Shown one piece after another: positions 24,147 to 35,334 of a stretch of DNA of 64,000 nt. Each line of letters starts with the position of its first letter. Positions within the stretch are counted from its first letter, which is position 1. Under the pieces are notes generated by a model. The model saw only the letters and a list, made by a program, of their open reading frames with translations. It did no database searches and had not been told where the DNA came from. A program made the position numbers and the translations under genes. The stretch comes from Stropharia rugosoannulata. Taxonomy: Eukaryota > Basidiomycota > Agaricomycetes > Agaricales > Strophariaceae. Location: the NCBI GenBank assembly GCA_028532985.1, contig JANCIK010000002.1:2356001-2420000 (forward strand), given 5' to 3'.

Positions 24147-26515
24147 GACGGGCTGCTCGTTGGCACCGATGGCGACGACGGGGGACAAAAGAGATGCGAT
24201 CACACTCACATAATAATTATACAGCACTTTTCTATTTTCTTATGTAAGAAGACCAGGTCTGAGCTCGACAAAACTTTCAACACGCCAAAAATACTTGTCC
24301 TGCGCTTATTCATGCCCTCTTCTCGCCCTCCCCTTAATCTCGCCCTTCCAATCCTCCTCCTCCTCCCAATGGCCCCCGCCGTCCTGCCGCCGTGCCTGGA
24401 CACGCACGTGCCAGGTCGGCACATGACCACCACAGCCACGCCCACCCGAGCAGTCTGCGGCTGTGCCCCTGCCTTGACCAACACCCGCCGTCGACGCGAC
24501 CCCCGCCGTCCAGACGCGTCTCCGCGCCCAGCAGCACCATCCCCGCGTGATGCTCGGCAGCGAATGATGTCGTGGCCACTTCACAGTACCCGTGAGTCTC
24601 TGAAACAAGCGATTACATTCTACTCAGTCCCTCCGTGCAGTCAGGCTTTTATACCGCTCATGAAGCCCGCTCTCAGGGGCCATTTATCAGCCCCAGCGCC
24701 CAGCCTGTCGCCTTCTTAGCCGCCCTCTATCATTATCGAGACTCCGACGTGAGCTAGTGCCGCACCGCCTCGGTCAAGAAAGAAAAAACACATCTCCCCG
24801 TTCACCGGAAAACTGACTCGTTTGTCCTAGCTTCCTATAACATCGCTGGATTACGCACTCGCCGCCATACACTTGCCCACCTGTCCAAGTGCGAAATCCT
24901 AGCCGTGTCTTGCGTCTCCCCACACAGGCTGGTATATCCGTTCGTGCCTTCCCGCACTGTCATCAGGCTCCGTTATCTGTGCATCAACAGCATCAACGCT
25001 CTCCTGTGACCCATGCTCTGGCGTCATTGGACGGTTCCCTGCCTTACGGATTCGCTCCTACTCCGAGATTGCCCATGAGTCCTGCAACTCAATTCTGCCG
25101 TGGCTTTATTTCGACTTTCTCGGAAACTCGTCAGCAAAGATCCGCTTAGGATTCCTTGTATGCGCGCTACTTTCTGGAATCCTCGCTTGCCCTCTATCCC
25201 TGCTTTTCAATACGGTCTAGGGTATCGTGTGCAGCTGCTCGCCTACGTTATGCAATACATTCCTCTTGGGCATTGATTTTCTCCCCTGGAAACTCCCCTT
25301 CTGGCAATCTCTACCTAAGGCTCGCTCCATAGTCATTTGCGGACAGCTATGTATCCATCTTTATTCTTGTCCCGTTCTCAAATAGGAATATTTCAAGCCA
25401 ACAGAGAGACCGGCGCCCGGACGGCGCAGCTGCCATAATTGTACATACAGAGTATGTCATTCCTTCAGTTGAATTAGATATTTAACATGGACCCAGGGAC
25501 TTCAGGAAGGATCTCATTTTATACTTCCTGCTCACGATCCCACCAGGATTGGAATGATCTTATCAACTCTGGCCTGCTTCGACACTTTTCCAAGGTCTGT
25601 TATCATCACCTCGTTTCTATATTATCCGCCATAATCCCACAAATTCCCAAGCTTCCCAGTATATATGGTGCACTAGCCTATCTTTCGACAAGAAACTGAA
25701 CACTTGACCGCGGCGGCTGACGATCTATCATACGCATTAGGGATTAACCTTCATTTCCCGGAGCGCGCATTGGGCTTTTCGCTTATGGATGTGGACTTAC
25801 CTTGTAAATGGAATTTCCTTTTGGCTTCTAATCCGAGTGGTTTCTGGTCGTCAGGACCGTTCAGTTTTCCAGCAATTGCATTTTTGCGATATATCGGAGC
25901 ATTAGAAACTGTGCGGATGCCTACAAAACGTTACCCCTGCAGGCCAAAAATGTTCAAGTAAGCCACCGTGAAATTAGGCAAATCCGGAGGTGCATCAATG
26001 GAAATTGTTCACGTTTTGGTGGTTTACGGCGTTATTTAGATGCCTATGGCTTCAAAATTGTTTAGACGAAGTCAGACACCGTCCACGTAGTAGGAAAATG
26101 GTCGTCGATGACGTCTTTCTGAAGCAGAGAGCGTACAGCTTAATACTTTGGGTTGGGCACTGCCCCGGAGGAGATGTCAAAGGCGGCGAGATTTCGTTGA
26201 GACGCTACCGAATATGTCGGGATTCGGCGCCGGTAGCTGTCCGTGAGCCGGTACAGTACCGATGAATACGGAAAATGACCCAGCCAGATCTTCATACGAC
26301 ATGCGAAAAGCCTTCAAAAATCTACTGTCCATGGATGTGCTCGCCTAGTACCACCCCAGCGGACTTTCGTAGCTCTCGAACAGCGCCCGTACTTTAGCGT
26401 TCCAAGTTACAATTGTCGCGCCTGGGCACTGCGGACTTCCAACACGCGTCGACCCCAGGAAGAATATAAAAACGTGAAGCGACCAGCGCACCGGATTCCC
26501 TGACTTACCCCATCG
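24147..26515. other. 2.4 kb intergenic region between two divergent genes
   Basis: Holds the promoters and 5' leaders of the Fpk1-like kinase (left) and the MFS transporter (right). Short ORFs occur (for example 24312-24719, +) but none looks like protein. CT-rich stretches between 24320 and 24720 resemble fungal 5' leaders. It is long compared with other divergent promoters here (78-370 bases). Confidence 0.55.
26461..26474 (+). promoter_or_regulatory. TATA-like box upstream of the MFS gene
   Basis: agaatataaaaacg lies about 45 bases before the ATG at 26516. Position and sequence fit a TATA box; transcription start is not known. Confidence 0.45.
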
Positions 26516-29309
26516 ATGTCCGTAGAGCGCAGGCCTTCTTCTATCGAGACGCGCTCGCTGCTCTCCGAGAGGCCTCCGTCCTACCACTCTACGGATGACG
26601 TCAACTCCCCGCTGCTCTCCCCAGTGGATGGAAGACCCATCAACAGGTTCTCGAAGGCCCAGGTCCGCTGGATCCTCACAGGCCTCTGGTCCGCCGTCCT
26701 CCTGGGCGCTTTCGACGGTTTGCTGCTAGATGTTTCCTCGCTCGTTCCATTCCTCAGATTTGTCCTCTCTAGGAACCGTGGTCGCCACGCTGCTAACGCC
26801 GATTGGGAGCGAGTTCAACGCTTCCAATCAGGCGTCATATATTGGCACGTCATACCTTCTCTCCGTGTGTTGCTTCACACCTTTATATGGTCTGTGGGGA
26901 CATCATTCCGTCATACTCCGAGCATGTGCTGACTCTCACCGGATAGGACGCCTCGCCGATATCCTAGGGCGCAAGGGCGCCATGCTATTAGCGCTATCAC
27001 TGTTTGGTACGCCCCATACCGAAATAGGCAATGCGCCCATAGTTCATCTAGCACCCGTGTTAGGAATCGGTACGATTGCATGTGGTGCTGCACCGTCGAT
27101 GAATATGCTCATAGCCGCCCGCGCCGTGGCGGGTATGGGTGGAGGAGGGTCAGTCCATGCATCATTTTATCCCTGTCCTGCTCGTCTATTCTCGTCGCGT
27201 CGTGCCACATTCTGATTCATTGCCAACATTTAGCGTTATGACAGGTAAACAAAGACTACCATATTTGACCTGCCGCCTCAGAGAGTTAACCGGTAACTTC
27301 GTGCCGCAGTGTCCAGTATCGCCGTCACGGACCTTATACCCCTGTGAGTCGCCTTGTTCGGTTTGTGAGTCCATGTGGGTGCTGAGTTTGGCGCAGGAAG
27401 CAGCGCGGCTTGTACCAGGGAATGGCGAACATGTGAGGTTCTTTAAAGATCACACTAAGCGAGAGCAGGGTAATAAACGAACATGCAGATTGTTCGGCCT
27501 CGGTGCAGGTTTGGGCGGACCCCTGGGCGGGTGGGTGAACGATAAGTTTGGATGGTGCGTATGTGACACGATCGGCCCATGGGCACCGCTAAATTTATCT
27601 GCAAATCGCACAGGCGAAGTGCATTCTACATGCAGGTTTGTTGGTCCGTGTCACTGGTGATCGTCGCTTTCATGCTAATATTATCTTCAATACGACTTCT
27701 TAGGCACCCCTGCTGTTATTCAGCTTCGCCGTGGTCGCGACGAAAGTTAATATCGAGCTGGCCGACGAAGTCCAAAATCAGAGCTTATCGGACAAATTAC
27801 GTCGCATCGACTTTATGGGTTCATTCACACTTGTTGGAGCCGTCGGCTGCCTTCTTCTCGGCTTTAGTCTGAAATCGACGGAAGAGATGGACTGGGCAAA
27901 TCCTCTGATTATAGGTCTCTTGTCTTCGAGCATCGTTTTTGGTTTTCTTTTCATCTTGGTCGAGAAGTTCTGGGCCCCATATCCTGTAATGCCTTTGCGT
28001 CTGATCACCCAGCGAACTCCATTAGCAGTGTCTATATCTAACCTTCTCACGAGCATGTCTGCCTTCTCCATGGTGAGCTTAGAAACAACCTTTGTCAAGT
28101 GTCCATGTGCTCATTTGATGTGTTAGCTTTATAACGCCCCCCTGGTGAGTAAAAATTCTGCGTCGCAGGTTTTTGTGCATTCTAATGGAAAATCAGTTCT
28201 TCTCGGCTGTCAGACTGGATTCGTCGGCAGTAGCTGGTATGTCTTACTTCGAATTTTCCAATTGGTCTAAGTGGCTTATTGCATTCCCAGGTCTACATCT
28301 CATGCCGCATTCGGTGAGTAGGTTATCCGGCTTGCGTGGAACAGGCCTCCTGATTGGCCCTAGATCGCAATCTCCACAGGCAGCGTCTTCGCTGGCTGGT
28401 AAGTAACAAGTAACATCTCGAATGCTGAATCTGACGTCAAGTGTACGTACAGGTTGATGAGACGTACAGGAAAATTGTATACACTCACGCTGGTGTCTTG
28501 TGGCATGGCAATACTTGCGAGCGTGCTTGCTGCGCTCTGGAATGAAAATACTTCCCAGTTCCATCTGTGGGTGGATCTTGTTCCTCAAGGCTTTGGCATT
28601 GCTAGCTTCATCACGAGTACATTGATTGTACGTTGTTCCTCTGAGTATTTATTGTACATTTATTTATCTCATATCATGTCACATTCAGGCAATGATAGCT
28701 AACGTCTACAAAGAGGACATGTCGGTAGCCATTGGAAGTACGTAGTCTTGCTGGCGATAAAGTATGATTTTTAAATAAAACTCTGTTCAGTCACTTACCT
28801 TTTCAGAACGACCGGCCAAGTTCTGGGCGTCAGCCTAAGTGGCGCTGTTCTGCAGGCTGTGCTCCTTCAGAAATTGCGGGAGCGAATTCAGGGGCCTAAA
28901 GCAGAAGAGGTAAGATTTTTTCGGTCCACATAGAACAAAATTAATGTTCAACTGTGCACAGATAATCTACTCTATACGGTAAATGCGCAGAGCTGTGCAA
29001 AGTTCATCCATTGTATTAACCCCTTTGAAAGACACGCTGCACAGATTATACCTAGTTTAGATCCTGATCTTCGGAAGGCCGCAGTGGACTCGTATGCAGA
29101 CGCCTTACGCGTCGTATTTATTTGTCAAGCAGCGCTGAATCTTTTAGGGTTTCTTGCTTGTCTTCCCATTCAAGAAAGTCATTTACCGTAAGTGATCGTT
29201 TGCCAAACAAAATTGATATCAAGACTAAATTGATGTCAGAGGAACGCCAGCTGAGCAGCAAAATCGAAATCAGGGGAATGGAAGCAGGGGCGACGCTGAA
29301 CGCGATTAA
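26516..29309 (+). CDS. MFS transporter, vacuolar basic amino acid (VBA)-like
   Basis: Twenty exons: 26516-26717, 26773-26889, 26947-27006, 27064-27148, 27234-27244, 27310-27343, 27397-27432, 27489-27554, 27614-27635, 27704-28072, 28127-28144, 28197-28236, 28291-28313, 28364-28398, 28453-28627, 28689-28737, 28791-28909, 28962-28978, 29032-29187, 29240-29309; 567 aa. The N-terminus carries di-leucine-like ETRSLLSE. MFS motif A appears as GRLADILGRKGA between spans 2 and 3. Other family landmarks are NASNQASYIGTSYLL, VSSIAVTDLIPL, GLGAGLGGPLGGWVND and RTTGQVLGVSLSGAVLQA. This pattern fits the DHA2-like group that includes yeast Vba proteins, which move basic amino acids into the vacuole; substrate is inferred. 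Exon 5 is only 11 bases. The tail is hydrophilic (Gln, Asn, Gly). Confidence 0.9.
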
Positions 29310-29464
29310 ATTGCGTTGTACAAATACCTGTTGTATTTCTATATAATCCCATAAACATTCTATAAATGTTTGGACTTTGCAACTGTATGCAATGATTAGA
29401 TTTTCATCCTGCTGCTGCATTTGTACAGGTATCGAGGAATAGTAGGATATGATATGCTGTTTTT

Positions 29465-29713
29465 CTAACGTCCAGTGTGGGATTTCTCTTCAATCCATCT
29501 TCGAGGACGTTTGATGACTTTGACTTCAGCGTGGTGCATTGAAGCCATTTCAGCTTCGGTGCTGTCCGCAAAACGCGTTCTATCGGGTCGGACAGGGCAT
29601 GGAAGTATATTCGAGGCCGATACAGTCAGACAAGCGGCGACGAAGGTGAATCCAAAGAGAGTTGACACGAAGGAGCGGCGTTGGGTTAGGCGGAGAACTT
29701 TATGGATTGTCAT
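29465..29713 (-). CDS. Small single-span hypothetical protein (82 aa)
   Basis: Single exon. The N-terminus is basic (MTIHKVLRLTQRRSF), followed by one hydrophobic span (VSTLFGFTFVAACLTVSAS) and a hydrophilic end with RPRRWIEE. The design, a short basic leader then one span, suggests a mitochondrial membrane protein, but that is inference. It is divergent from uS14m (263 bases apart), converges on the MFS gene, and could have an unseen upstream exon. Confidence 0.5.
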   Translation of the reverse strand: MTIHKVLRLTQRRSFVSTLFGFTFVAACLTVSASNILPCPVRPDRTRFADSTEAEMASMHHAEVKVIKRPRRWIEEKSHTGR

Positions 29714-29976
29714 TCTCTGTTGAAGATAAGAATGTAAGTATCAGAGCAAACAGTAGTCTTCGATGCTTCGCACCTAGCATATATCCATATCTAATGGGAG
29801 TAATGGTCCTCGTCAGAGTTCCGCCGCGACACCTCGACTGCTTGCAGATGGTTGAGCGTAAAGTGCGGAGCAATGAATGGGCTCCGATTCGCACCGTGTT
29901 TGCTGCTGTTTGCGCATGACGGCCTCGTAATTTGTTCTGCATAACACTTTCCCCTCAGTCCTTCCCCACTTCAGTC

Positions 29977-30332
29977 ATGCCCAGCGCACGCGTGGTCCGT
30001 GATATCAAGGCGCGTCACGGCGTCCTCGCGAACGAGATTGCCCGCAGGGCTTACCTCTTCGTCGCCCGTAACGAAACTCTGTCGCCGCAGGTTCGCCACC
30101 ACGCCCAACTGCAACTCAATACGTTCGAGCGCTATACCCGTCCAACTACGGTCAAGAACAGGTGTACCGAATCTGGCAGGGGGCGTGGCGTCATCTCTGA
30201 GTTTGGCTTGTCTCGAGTACGTCGTTGCGTGTAACATTGTCTCGGACTTCTGTCTGAATAATGCTCTAGTTCCAATTTCGTTTGAAAGCGTTGAAAGGTG
30301 AACTACCAGGCGTAAATAAGGCTTCATGGTAA
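29977..30332 (+). CDS. MRP2: Mitochondrial small-subunit ribosomal protein uS14m
   Basis: Exons: 29977-30216 and 30270-30332; 100 aa. Matches the uS14 pattern throughout: VVRDIKARHGVLANEIARR at the start, TTVKNRCTESGRGRGVISEF in the middle, and the invariant end RFQFRLKALKGELPGVNKASW (the ...KASW end is diagnostic). The protein sits in the head of the mitoribosomal small subunit. The basic N-terminus may itself serve for import. A second exon of 63 bases completes the C-terminus. Confidence 0.93.
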
Positions 30333-30456
30333 TTCTAGTACGTCTAAAAATCTATTGTTCTTCATAACTACATAACTTGACACCATAAATAACAGATATC
30401 AACCCACAAAATAATATACAATACGCATTTCCGTAGGGCTAATGCAAGTAGATTTT

Positions 30457-32281
30457 TTACGCTACTCGATCATCTGGCAGAACCAACTCTGGTTCGCCCC
30501 TCTCCCGTCTCCAACGATTAGTTATCTTGAGCACAGGTGTATCAATGAGGAAGCTAATAATGTTCAGTTGTGATATAAACTATCTATGACCCAAAGAACT
30601 TGCCTGTATTTGCGAATGAACGACTCGCCAATTTCCCAGTTACTATGTGCAAGTACATCGTCTCCGTGGATAGTCACCGATTTACGAAGGTCCATCATGC
30701 AATCGACCAATTCAAAGCGTTCTTGACACGAAAGAATAAGTTAGTGAAAGATAGACTTGAGTTATACAAAAATGTCCTACGCCGTAATAAAATCATGCGG
30801 TCTCTTAATTCAGGATGCAACACCACATCCATGATACTCTCTGTAGTAGATTGATTAGCTTGGATGCAATCCGAAAAAATGAACATCGATTACCATGGGG
30901 AATTGTCCTGAAAATATTTGGTTAACCACTGGACCCAATGAATAATCAAAAGCTTAATTGTCACCTTTGCACGATGGTCGGCCGTAGAGATGCGGGCAGA
31001 CAATACGAAGTGTTGCGTTTGTAGTTCTCCAAGTGATAACTGTCAAGTAGATCAGTTACACATAACTTGACTCATGAGTGGCAATGGACGTACTGAATAA
31101 GTTTATAAGCTTCGTTTTTCTTTGGATCATCGTCGACTTCCTGTTCATCTCCGCCTGTATCATTGGTATCCTGAGTATGTTGCTGGGTATGAGAAGCCGG
31201 GGAGTCATATGATGAGCTGCGGTGATCTATGTTAATGTTCACATTAGGAAGGTATCCAGATGAGTATCTATCAATATTAGAGCCTCCAGTCCCGGCATAT
31301 TGAGAAGAAGTGGAATTGCTCGTAGAGTGCATGAACATTGGTGATCCATTGGGCCCCCCCATCAGGTCAGAAAACATGGCACTTCGAGGACCCGAGGGAT
31401 AAAGCGGTTGCCCTGTAATTGAGGCAGAGTTTGGCATTGAAGCCAACAAAGAGAATCCATTTTGATTGTCTTTGCCGTCGTTCTCTTCATTACGAGATTT
31501 CTTGGAGATAGAACCAAGGAGGTCCCCATCAGCAGAGCGCTTTGTTCCTTGAGAGTTAGAGCTTGAACCCTCCGCATCTTTCATATTTGAAGCTTTTTTC
31601 CTCCTGTGATAACCTTCCCAAGCAGTATCAGTCTCCGACTTGTTGATGAAGGTGTTGAAGTCGGCCATGTCCCAGCCGAGTTTAGGTAGCAAACCCCCAG
31701 CACCTTCCCCGATGAATGCTGCTAAACTTTTGAGCAGATTACGGAGAGTCTGATTTTCTGCCATCAAATCTATACATGCAGTGATTAATGGTACGTTCAG
31801 TGACATCATTGATTCTAACCTTTTGTGATATTTCGCATTTCACCCAGGGCTTCATCTTTGCCTCCAGAGAGTATTTCAACCCGAGCCTCCAGGTCGCGTA
31901 TCTTGGGAACAGCCATGAAGGGTAAGCCGACTGATCGGACGAGACTAACTCAAGAAAACACCACTGACCCTCTGTTGTTTCCTCAGGCGAAACTCCCTCT
32001 GAGCAATGCGATTTTGGTCACGACGTGCTGCTTGCGAGCTAGGAATGACAACGCATATAAGTGGGATGCACGGAGAAATGCTTCCGGGAAAGGTAACTCA
32101 CTTCGGGTTTTTCTTCCGTCCAGGCTTTCCAGGCGGGTTGGCATCTCCCGCATGCGACTCAAAATCAGAATCCTGTGTGCAAGAGATTCATCACCAGTAG
32201 AGTGGCACAAGGGCCAACACATACATCATAGTCTTTGGAGATGCTACGCTCTCGACTTTGGGCTTCGTTTCCTTCTGGCAT
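30457..32281 (-). CDS. bZIP transcription factor
   Basis: Exons (minus): 32225-32281, 32102-32172, 31969-32038, 31820-31901, 31094-31769, 30965-31039, 30894-30907, 30781-30840, 30604-30721, 30457-30553; 439 aa. The basic region is encoded by exon 3 (residues 43-66: NSQAARRDQNRIAQREFRLR), followed by a leucine-zipper-like helix (IRDLEARVEILSGGKDEA). The middle is Ser/Asn-rich with KKSR. The C-terminal part (from about 290) has ESIMDVVLHPELRDRMILLR, FELVDCMMDLRKSVTIHGDD and NWEIGESF, the pattern of a C-terminal domain found in many fungal bZIP regulators (DUF3425-like). The last intron uses a GC donor (AG|GCAAGT). Exon 7 is 14 bases. The exon 5 donor was chosen as GTACGT, giving LIHYHLENY; the end of exon 5 is the least certain join. 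Target genes cannot be read from the sequence. Confidence 0.87.
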
Positions 32282-32984
32282 GGCGGTGGGGGTGATTGAT
32301 GATTGAGTGAGAGGGATTACGAACGGCTATTACGAAGGCATAATTTGTGCATACGCATACCCTTCGGCATGTCAAAGCAAACTTTAGTAAACATAAACAT
32401 AGATAAATAGTACCGCCATCCATCTGCCACATCTTATCAGATAATCATTGCCTGTGCTGGCACTGCTTTATGACTACTCTCTTCCGAATTCAAAAGCGTT
32501 TGAAAGCTCACGGGAGTCCCCCATAATTCCCAGCTGAGCCTTGGCGGTATTATTCCTTATATAGGTATGTATGATCATTTTCTGCGGTATAGGATTACTA
32601 GCCCAAGGAGTAATAAAAAAAAACATGCGTAGGGAAGAATACGATGGTTACAGCGATCGAAATTTGGAAATAACATGTAAGCCCTCACCCTTATAAGTGC
32701 CTGACCCCAAATATGTTTAGCGTTATCCAAATTCCTACAGGAAGCGTAATAATTCCATTCTGGTAACGTTGACCGTCGTCGTAATCAGAACGGATTAGCT
32801 GAATCAGTGTTAGCCTTGTGCTTCATTCTTGAACGAGATCCGTTGGTTGCTGGGGACCGGAGGTATTGATCATTCTTGGATGCATCCGTTGAAGCCTGCA
32901 TGACTAGTGGTATTTGTATGATACATTTTGAGAATATGAGGGCAAGACCGTTCAATGGCACAGTGAAGTCGACAATAATTGGTA
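32282..32984. other. Intergenic, bZIP promoter and RPB12 3' flank
   Basis: 703 bases. A run of nine A (near 32615) and AT-rich stretches; no gene or site recognised. Confidence 0.5.
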
Positions 32985-33296
32985 TCATCGAGCTTCAAAT
33001 TGTACCACTGATAATACTCGTGAGTTTCTTGATAATCATGTAGGACGTGATACGCACTTCGTTTTGTACGCTTCTTGTACATTATGCGGTGACCGCATTC
33101 CCTGCAACGGATGGGCTCCCTTGGTTTGATTTCATTCTTCGCGCCGCAATCTGTAAGAAGTATAAGACCCAATGCCGTGAGCACATCAGTAGAAAGGACA
33201 CACACCTGCGCAAAGATATTCCATGCTTTCGCGTGGGGGTTGCATGAAGGAAGGCTGTTGCCCTGCGCCGTGTCCGCCTTGGGGTTGTGAATTCAT
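32985..33296 (-). CDS. RPC10: RNA polymerase I/II/III shared subunit ABC10-alpha (Rpb12)
   Basis: Exons (minus): 33206-33296, 33058-33150, 32985-33007; 68 aa. After a Gln/Gly-rich N-terminal 25 residues comes the small zinc-ribbon typical of Rpb12: [20 protein letters not shown] followed by [15 protein letters not shown] and the invariant end MVQFEAR. The cysteine pairs CADC and CREC bind zinc. This subunit is shared by the three nuclear RNA polymerases. Length matches the family (about 70 aa). Confidence 0.95.
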
Positions 33297-33374
33297 AGCA
33301 GTGGTACTGCAGCAAGTGCGGTTTGCAAAATGTGAACGTGGCTGTGCAACTTACCTTGTGATTAGTCAGCTATT
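33297..33374. promoter_or_regulatory. Very short (78-base) divergent promoter
   Basis: Separates the RPB12 start from the predicted start of the 131-aa gene. If both models are right it must serve both genes. No TATA box is seen. Confidence 0.4.
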
Positions 33375-34221
33375 ATGCCGGTGACCGCTCCTTCAAGTTC
33401 GACACCTCTTGTGCGCTGTCAACCATGCTGCACCGGTACTTCAATTGTCATATCTTTCTCAGTTATATCAACGCAGGCTAGCAACAACTCTCTTATCCGA
33501 ATACAAGAAATCCGAGTTGGACCTTTAAACATCCTAACTCGCAACGCCTGTTCAACTTGCTCCCCAGAGCTGATGGTATTGAGCTGATGGTATTGATGTT
33601 GTATTGCTACAGAAATGACAAGAAGGCGTTTGACAAGGACTTGCCAACCTTTGTTACTGTTGCCTCTTGGTTAGCCAGTCGATCAGAAACCAAGGCTGGC
33701 CGTTCATTTCGACGGTGATCTCAATGGTGGATGATGCAAGTCAGTATCTCCACAACCTTTTATTTTATTTGTGTCTCTTGGATCATATGCTCTGCGGAAT
33801 TTCGGTACCTGACCGGATCCGAGTGGGAAAGTCGTTCACGATGACATTGTTGTTCGACCTTTACAGGACAGGGCAACTGTAGAAAGTTGTCCACCCTTGA
33901 CATTGGAGACCGCATTTCAGAGTATGCAAGTGAAGATTTACGTGACAAACCGGCAGTGCAGTTGCTTCGTAGTACGTACTATATAGCTCCGGTGTTTTTG
34001 TTCTTCTTAGAAGGTGACTTGCCTTTTATTGTTGTGACCCGCGTTGAATAAGATTAGGATTATTGCGATCGGAAGACTACCACCGTCAGCAACTTCCGCG
34101 ACAATATCTAGCTACGTATGTCCTTGTATGTCCATCTCCTTGGAAGGGCCGAAACTATCTACTTTCTAGTCCAAGTACCTCCGGAAACAGAAAGATGTAT
34201 CACCTTGCCGACCATTATTGA
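33375..34221 (+). CDS. Uncharacterised 131-aa protein, six exons (tentative)
   Basis: Tentative exons: 33375-33435, 33482-33515, 33613-33714, 33883-33971, 34058-34115, 34170-34221. All joins keep phase and end in a stop, which is the main support. The product is charged and helical: SEYKKSENDKKAFDKDL, then WLASRSETKAGRSFRRKL, LDIGDRISEYASEDLRDK and PAVQLLRRLLRSEDYHRQQ. No domain is recognised. Intron 3 (168 bases) is longer than its neighbours and could hide another exon. Start codon and exon 2 are the weakest parts. Confidence 0.45.
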
Positions 34222-34444
34222 TACTGGTCACCAGTTTAGCCTTTGCAACGACGACAAGGTAGAGCTGCACGGCGTGATAATTGTAACTCTTGTCTTGACA
34301 ACATACCCGTGGGTGTCTCTAAGGTAAATACAACGCTTTATAGATGGGCTCACTTTCGTCCGGAAGGTTTCAAGGTTGCTGCTGTTGCCCTTCCTCATTC
34401 CGTTCATTGCTATCTACACTTTCTTTTTAATAACTCGCGCACAA

Positions 34445-35334
34445 ATGGCCTCTCTTCCTTCCTTCGTGGAACTCATGGCTTCTTTGGGGTTAGAAAAGAC
34501 TACTGCGGCTCCATCTGTGAAAAGGTCACCATCCCCATCGCCAGTACTATCTTCTGATGTTCCTTGCAAAATCGAAGGCAGCGATTCAGTGCCCGAGAGG
34601 CCGTCTTCCAACCCATCTCACAATCTGAAGGAAGTGGCACGCCTCCGCCCTTCGCGTTACTCGCCTTATTCTACCGCAGTGGTACGTCCTTTTACGACCC
34701 TAGTGATAACAACTTAATAGTCTATCATAGTCTTTGACCAAACGGCGGGGCAGTTTATCCTCTGTGTCTTCTTCAGATTTTGATGGGTCTCCCCTCAGTA
34801 CTGTATGTCGTATCGTGGAGACTGACTATTTTTACTACCTCTGACATACGCATTTATTAGACCTTCCAACCGCGTCCGACATCATCCCGACCTAGACGCC
34901 CTCGCAACAGCAAACCTTCTGTCAACACCTACGGCTCATCCAGTGATCTCGCGGCTGACACTCCCATCTCTACATATGTTCGCCGTAAAACCCCTGGCAC
35001 ATCTCCCACATCCCCCTCATTTAGTCGCGACAGTGGATATGAATCGTCTTCGCCCGAGCAAATGCCTTTCAGTATACCCAGTCTACCCGTTCTCTTTCCA
35101 CACTCAGCGAGCTCGGATTCATTCCCCCATACCCCTACATCAGACATTGATATGTCAGACTCCAGCTCTTCTTCTCCACCACTTCCTGTCAAGTCCCTCG
35201 TTAACAGTGATGGTATTGACTATTATCGGTTCGTCCGCTCTAGGCGCATGGGCACCAGGATATCAAATCCTCCAAGAACGAGGGACTCAAAGAGCCATTC
35301 CCGACGAAAGCAGGTCTTTGAAACCAGCGCTTAG
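34445..35334 (+). CDS. Uncharacterised Ser/Pro-rich protein (260 aa)
   Basis: Exons: 34445-34681, 34731-34802, 34861-35334; phases are zero at both joins. The N-terminus has a short helical motif (SLPSFVELMASLGLE). The rest is mostly Ser, Pro and Arg with many SP/TP sites, so likely a disordered phosphoprotein. Basic patches SRPRRPRNSK and KSHSRRK may act in nuclear import. An in-frame longer start upstream adds a hydrophobic stretch (LLLPFLIPFIAIYTFFLI, from 34376), but the ATG at 34445 is preferred because the former would make a signal-anchor. I do not recognise the family. Confidence 0.55.

Noticed and set aside
24312..24719. 135-codon plus-strand ORF with a hydrophobic start, upstream of the Fpk1-like kinase
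   Set aside because: Looks like a CT-rich leader region read in an open frame; no homology signal and a Pro/Arg-biased product.
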